From NCBI RefSeq assembly GCF_016615815.1, contig NZ_CP067112.1:2914001-2978000 (forward strand): a stretch of DNA of 64,000 bases, given 5' to 3'. The notes under the pieces were generated by a model. It searched no databases, had not been told where the DNA came from, and saw only the letters and a program-made list of their open reading frames with translations. Each line of letters begins with the position of its first letter. The first letter of the stretch is position 1. Shown piece after piece: positions 61,237 through 64,000 of the stretch. A program made the translations under genes and the position numbers. This DNA is from Luteimonas sp. MC1572. Its GTDB lineage: Bacteria > Pseudomonadota > Gammaproteobacteria > Xanthomonadales > Xanthomonadaceae.

Positions 61237-61968
61237 TCACGCCGTGCCCCAGGCCGGCGCCGGAAACTGCGCCTCGGCCTCGATGGCCTCCGGATCGGAG
61301 CCGCACATATGGTCCCAGAGCCGCTCGAACACGCGGCCCGAGCTGACCTGGCGCAGGCCGATCTCGTCGCGCGTGAGCCGGCAGGCGTCGACCTCGGCGC
61401 TGGCGCCGATCGCGCGCACGTCGTGCTCGATGCGCGCCGCGTCCTCCAGGCACCAGGCAAAGCCGGCGGCCATTTCGATGCTGCCGCCCACGGTGACCGC
61501 GCCGTTGGCGCGCATCACCAGCGCCGGCGCGTCGCCGAGGTGCGCGACCAGTTCCGCCGCCAGGCCGTCGTCACGCAGCAGGCGCGGGTCCTGCCAGAAG
61601 CGGCAGGCGGCGTTGAAGGCGCCAACGCCGTGGCGCGGCGAGGGCACGATGCCCAGCGTCGACAGCGCGACCAGCTTCGGCGGCATGACCCGGCACACGC
61701 CGCCGACGTCGGGGCGCTGGCGGTAGACCTGCTGGTGGATGCGCACCTCGCCGAGTACGCCGTCCGGAAGCGGCTGCGCGACATGCACCACGGTGCCGGC
61801 CTCGCCGACCGCGATGCGGCCCATCGGCCGCGGCGCGCAGACCAGGAAATGTTCGTCGTCGATGCGCGCGCTGCAGTGGCCCCAGGCCTGGACCAGGCCA
61901 TGGCGCGACAGCGCGCGGGCGGCGACGCGGACGCGGCGCTCCAGCGCCGGCGACGGGACCGGCGTCAT
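61237..61968 (-). CDS. class II aldolase/adducin-family protein lacking the usual metal ligands (CmtD-like candidate)
   Basis: Protein of 243 aa with the class II aldolase/adducin fold pattern (SARI...EVRIH-Q-VY-QRPDVGGV). The three zinc His of the fuculose-phosphate aldolase group are replaced: the HxH pair by Cys92/Val94 (GVCRVMPP) and the third by Asn155 (MRANG). The catalytic-acid position Glu74 is kept. In carboxylated-aromatic pathways this family includes decarboxylases of the ring-cleavage product (CmtD of p-cumate degradation), which fits its place between dioxygenase and hydrolase functions. The role is inferred from context. ATG 61968 overlaps the ferredoxin stop. Confidence 0.78.
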   Translation of the reverse strand: MTPVPSPALERRVRVAARALSRHGLVQAWGHCSARIDDEHFLVCAPRPMGRIAVGEAGTVVHVAQPLPDGVLGEVRIHQQVYRQRPDVGGVCRVMPPKLVALSTLGIVPSPRHGVGAFNAACRFWQDPRLLRDDGLAAELVAHLGDAPALVMRANGAVTVGGSIEMAAGFAWCLEDAARIEHDVRAIGASAEVDACRLTRDEIGLRQVSSGRVFERLWDHMCGSDPEAIEAEAQFPAPAWGTA

Positions 61969-62342
61969 GCCGCGTGCGCCTTCGGACAGCCGCCGCCAGC
62001 GGCGGAGATCGCCGCGGCGTCGCCGGCATCGACCAGCACGCGGCCGTTCTCGATGCGCACCGGCCAGGTGCGCAGCGCCGTTTCGCACGGCATCGCGCAG
62101 GCTTCGCCGGTGCGCACGTCGAAGCGGCCGAAGTGCCAGCTGCACTCGACCTGGTGGCCTTCGAGCATGCCGTCCTCCGACAGCGAGGCCTCGCCGTGCG
62201 AACAGATGTCGTCGGTCACGTAGTAGGTGCCGTCGACGTTGTACACGGCCACGGCGTGGCCATCGGGGAGTTCGGCGCGGCGGATGCCACCGGCCTCGAC
62301 CTCGGCCATGGCGCACAGGTCGACAAGCGAGCTGACTGTCAT
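61965..62342 (-). CDS. Rieske-type ferredoxin of an aromatic-ring dioxygenase
   Basis: Rieske [2Fe-2S] ferredoxin, 125 aa, that passes electrons from a reductase to the terminal ring-hydroxylating oxygenase. Cluster ligands are Cys47/His49 (CSHG) and Cys67/His70 (CSWH). The start VSSLVDLCAMAEVEAGG and the GRFDVRTG segment match BphF/NdoA-type ferredoxins. The oxygenase subunits and reductase are not in the window and should lie beyond the right edge. ATG 62342; 10 bases separate it from the dehydrogenase stop. Confidence 0.93.
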   Translation of the reverse strand: MTVSSLVDLCAMAEVEAGGIRRAELPDGHAVAVYNVDGTYYVTDDICSHGEASLSEDGMLEGHQVECSWHFGRFDVRTGEACAMPCETALRTWPVRIENGRVLVDAGDAAAISAAGGGCPKAHAA

Positions 62343-62352
62343 CGTGGTGTCC

Positions 62353-63129
62353 TCACAGCATCGTGCTGCCGCCGTTGACGCTGATCACCTGGCCGGTGAC
62401 GAACGCCGATTCCGGCAGGGCGAGATGGGCGACCATGGATGCGACCTCGTCGATCGCGCCGGCACGGCCGACCGGGATGGGGTCGATGAAGCGCTGCGCC
62501 TTGGCCGGGTCGGCGTCGATGAAGCGCTGCAGCGCCGCGGTGTGGATGGTGCTCGGCGCCACCGTGTTGACGGTGATGCCGCTGCGCGCGAACTCGCGCG
62601 CGAGCCCGGTGGTCAGGCCGTGCATGCCGCCCTTGGCGGCGTTGTAGCCGGCGTGGTCGAGCAGGCCGTTGCGCACCGAGTCGGCGCCGATGTTGATGAT
62701 CCGGCCCCAGCCCGCCGCGATCATGTCCGGCAGGAACGCACGGCAGCACCACAGCGTGGTCCACAGGTTGCGGTCGATGGTGGCCTTGAGCGTTTCCGGG
62801 GTGTGCTCCAGGAACGGCAGGATCACGCCGCCACCGGCGTTGTTGACGAGGATGCCGATGCTGCCGCCGAGCTCGCGGCGCGCGGCCTCGTGCAGCGCGA
62901 CGGCCTCCGCCTCGAACGACAGGTCGCCACCGCGGCTCGACACGCGCGCGCCCGGATAGTCGGCGCGCAGCGCATCCGCTGCCGTGGCGGCGGCGGCGGC
63001 GTCGAGATCGGTGACCATCACCGCCGCGCCCTCGCGCAGCAGCCGCGATGCGATCGCCAGGCCGATGCCGTGCGCGGCGCCGGTGACCACCGCGGCATGG
63101 CCGTGCAGGCCGCCGTGCGGGGGCGCCAT
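62353..63129 (-). CDS. short-chain dehydrogenase, probable cis-dihydrodiol dehydrogenase
   Basis: SDR of 258 aa. Cofactor motif TGAAHGIG at residues 16-23 with Asp41 after strand 2, indicating NAD preference; NNAG at 96-99; Tyr162 and Lys166 in YNAAK. The usual catalytic Ser position (149) is Ala, with a Ser two residues on (INIGADS). Next to a ferredoxin and an extradiol dioxygenase it is the expected dihydrodiol dehydrogenase (CmtB-like role). ATG 63129 is chosen; the frame extends to 63243 with alternative starts that match no family sequence. Confidence 0.87.
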   Translation of the reverse strand: MAPPHGGLHGHAAVVTGAAHGIGLAIASRLLREGAAVMVTDLDAAAAATAADALRADYPGARVSSRGGDLSFEAEAVALHEAARRELGGSIGILVNNAGGGVILPFLEHTPETLKATIDRNLWTTLWCCRAFLPDMIAAGWGRIINIGADSVRNGLLDHAGYNAAKGGMHGLTTGLAREFARSGITVNTVAPSTIHTAALQRFIDADPAKAQRFIDPIPVGRAGAIDEVASMVAHLALPESAFVTGQVISVNGGSTML

Positions 63130-63134
63130 CGCGC

Positions 63135-64000
63135 TCAAACAGCCACTCCTGCAGCGCTCCGCGGCGCGGGCTCTTCCGCGTTGCACAGCGCACCCTCGAG
63201 CGGGCCGCTGCGGCCGAACAGCGGATCCGGCACCGCGCCCCACGTATCCAGCGATTCGGGCACCGGCTCCAGCCAGCGCGGCTGGCGCGCGTCGTCCTCG
63301 GGGAACTCCTCCATGCCGAAGCTGTATTCGACCGTCATGCCGTCCGGATCGAGGAAGTAGAAGAACACGCTGTTCGACGGCGGATGGCGGCCCGGGCCGT
63401 ACACCACCTTGATGTCGTTCTTCTTGATGCGGTACAGCGCACGACCGATGTCGTCGATGTCGGTGACCATGAAGTTGACGTGGTGGAAGTTGCTGCCCGC
63501 CGCCGGCCCGACCGCGAACGTGTGGTGGAACGGGTTCGGATGGCAGCGCAGGAAGGCGATGCGGTCCTCGATGTGGTCCGACACGCGAAAGCCGAAGTCG
63601 CGCACCAGCGCATCGAGGCTCGACGGGAAATCCGCGCTGCCGATGACCACGTGGCCGATGCGCGCGATGTCGGCCTGGGTAGGCACGAACGGCCTGGCCA
63701 GCTGGCGCGCGCCGGCGAACAGCTCGATCAGCAGCCCGCTGTGGCGTTCGCGCACGCGGAAGCCGTCCTGCTGGCGGAGCTGCGCGCTTTCGGCATCGGT
63801 GATGCGCTCCGGCGCCATGCCCAATGCGGCGAAGTGCGCGAACGCGGCCTCGACGTCGTGGCCGGACTCGAGTTCGAACGCCACGCGCTTCAGGCCGCGT
63901 GCCGGCGACTGGTACAGCACGATGTTGTGGTGGTCGCGGCTGCAGCGCAGGAACGCCACGCCGCCGGCTTCCTCGACCAGGTCGAGGCCGACGATGTCGC
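63135..64000 (-). CDS. type I extradiol ring-cleavage dioxygenase (VOC family), 5' end outside window
   Basis: Extradiol dioxygenase of the vicinal-oxygen-chelate superfamily, cutting a catechol-type ring next to the hydroxyls. 288 codons lie in the window; the frame is open through base 64000, so the N-terminus is missing (the GTG at 63959 is internal: family-like sequence GLDLVEEAGG precedes it). Iron ligands appear as His in RIGHVVIG, His in NFHHVNFMV and Glu in MTVEYSFGMEEF; His of PNPFHHTF is a likely active-site residue. In a cmt-type pathway this would be the 2,3-dihydroxy-p-cumate dioxygenase (CmtC). Confidence 0.9.
   Translation of the reverse strand, partial: DIVGLDLVEEAGGVAFLRCSRDHHNIVLYQSPARGLKRVAFELESGHDVEAAFAHFAALGMAPERITDAESAQLRQQDGFRVRERHSGLLIELFAGARQLARPFVPTQADIARIGHVVIGSADFPSSLDALVRDFGFRVSDHIEDRIAFLRCHPNPFHHTFAVGPAAGSNFHHVNFMVTDIDDIGRALYRIKKNDIKVVYGPGRHPPSNSVFFYFLDPDGMTVEYSFGMEEFPEDDARQPRWLEPVPESLDTWGAVPDPLFGRSGPLEGALCNAEEPAPRSAAGVAV

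Overview
The window is a very GC-rich chromosomal segment (roughly 70% G+C, GTG/TTG starts, many ATGA or TGATG gene overlaps). Its gene content and order (tatABC, glyQ-glyS, tamA-tamB, a stand-alone GspE-type ATPase, comF diverging from bioB, ubiA) suggest a gammaproteobacterium of the Xanthomonadaceae, of Lysobacter/Luteimonas type. The species cannot be named from the sequence alone. There are no rRNA genes, insertion sequences, integrases or CRISPR arrays. One tRNA (Arg, CCG) is present.

Bases 1-31,600 are mostly core genes: a YgjP-type peptidase (cut by the left edge), a hydrolase coupled to hemH, a SYLF lipid-binding protein, tatABC plus an RDD protein, a membrane protein, a glutamine amidotransferase, a GspE-like ATPase, glyQS, tamAB, a sialidase-fold lipoprotein, a DUF2007 protein, tex (which lacks any ATG/GTG/TTG start), an oxidoreductase-like small protein, an outer-membrane barrel behind an FNR-type promoter, Hsp20, mnmG, a Gly/Tyr-rich lipoprotein, a threonine dehydratase-like enzyme, a YdcF protein and bioH-bioC. 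Between mnmG and the lipoprotein is a convincing small-RNA gene: a sigma-54 promoter (GG-N10-GC), about 120 bp of strongly structured GGA-rich sequence, and a near-perfect intrinsic terminator.

Bases 32,383-47,772 lie between the two halves of the biotin pathway, bioB-bioF (plus a DMT transporter) on the right and bioH-bioC on the left. Each half has its own near-identical BirA-type operator and promoter. The island encodes a GABA transaminase (GabT), a MocR-like regulator that has lost the PLP lysine and gained a C-terminal domain, two paralogous secreted SxxK serine hydrolases, a nitrilase-superfamily amidase, a TonB-dependent receptor, a TPR-sulfotransferase, an MFS permease and a succinate-semialdehyde dehydrogenase (GabD). 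Together these look like a dedicated uptake and breakdown route for an omega-amino-acid amide or oligomer. The substrate is an inference.

Bases 51,000-54,940 return to core genes (comF, MFS exporter, ubiA, tRNA-Arg), followed by the scrambled remains of a carboxymuconolactone-decarboxylase gene directly downstream of the tRNA.

Bases 54,983-64,000 hold a minus-strand aromatic meta-cleavage operon: extradiol dioxygenase (cut by the right edge), dehydrogenase, Rieske ferredoxin, class II aldolase-like protein, TetR regulator, ring-cleavage-product hydrolase, 2-oxopent-4-enoate hydratase, acetaldehyde dehydrogenase, 4-hydroxy-2-oxovalerate aldolase and an alginate-export-type outer-membrane channel. 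The gene set matches the p-cumate (cmt) pathway best, but the ring-hydroxylating oxygenase that would define the substrate lies outside the window.
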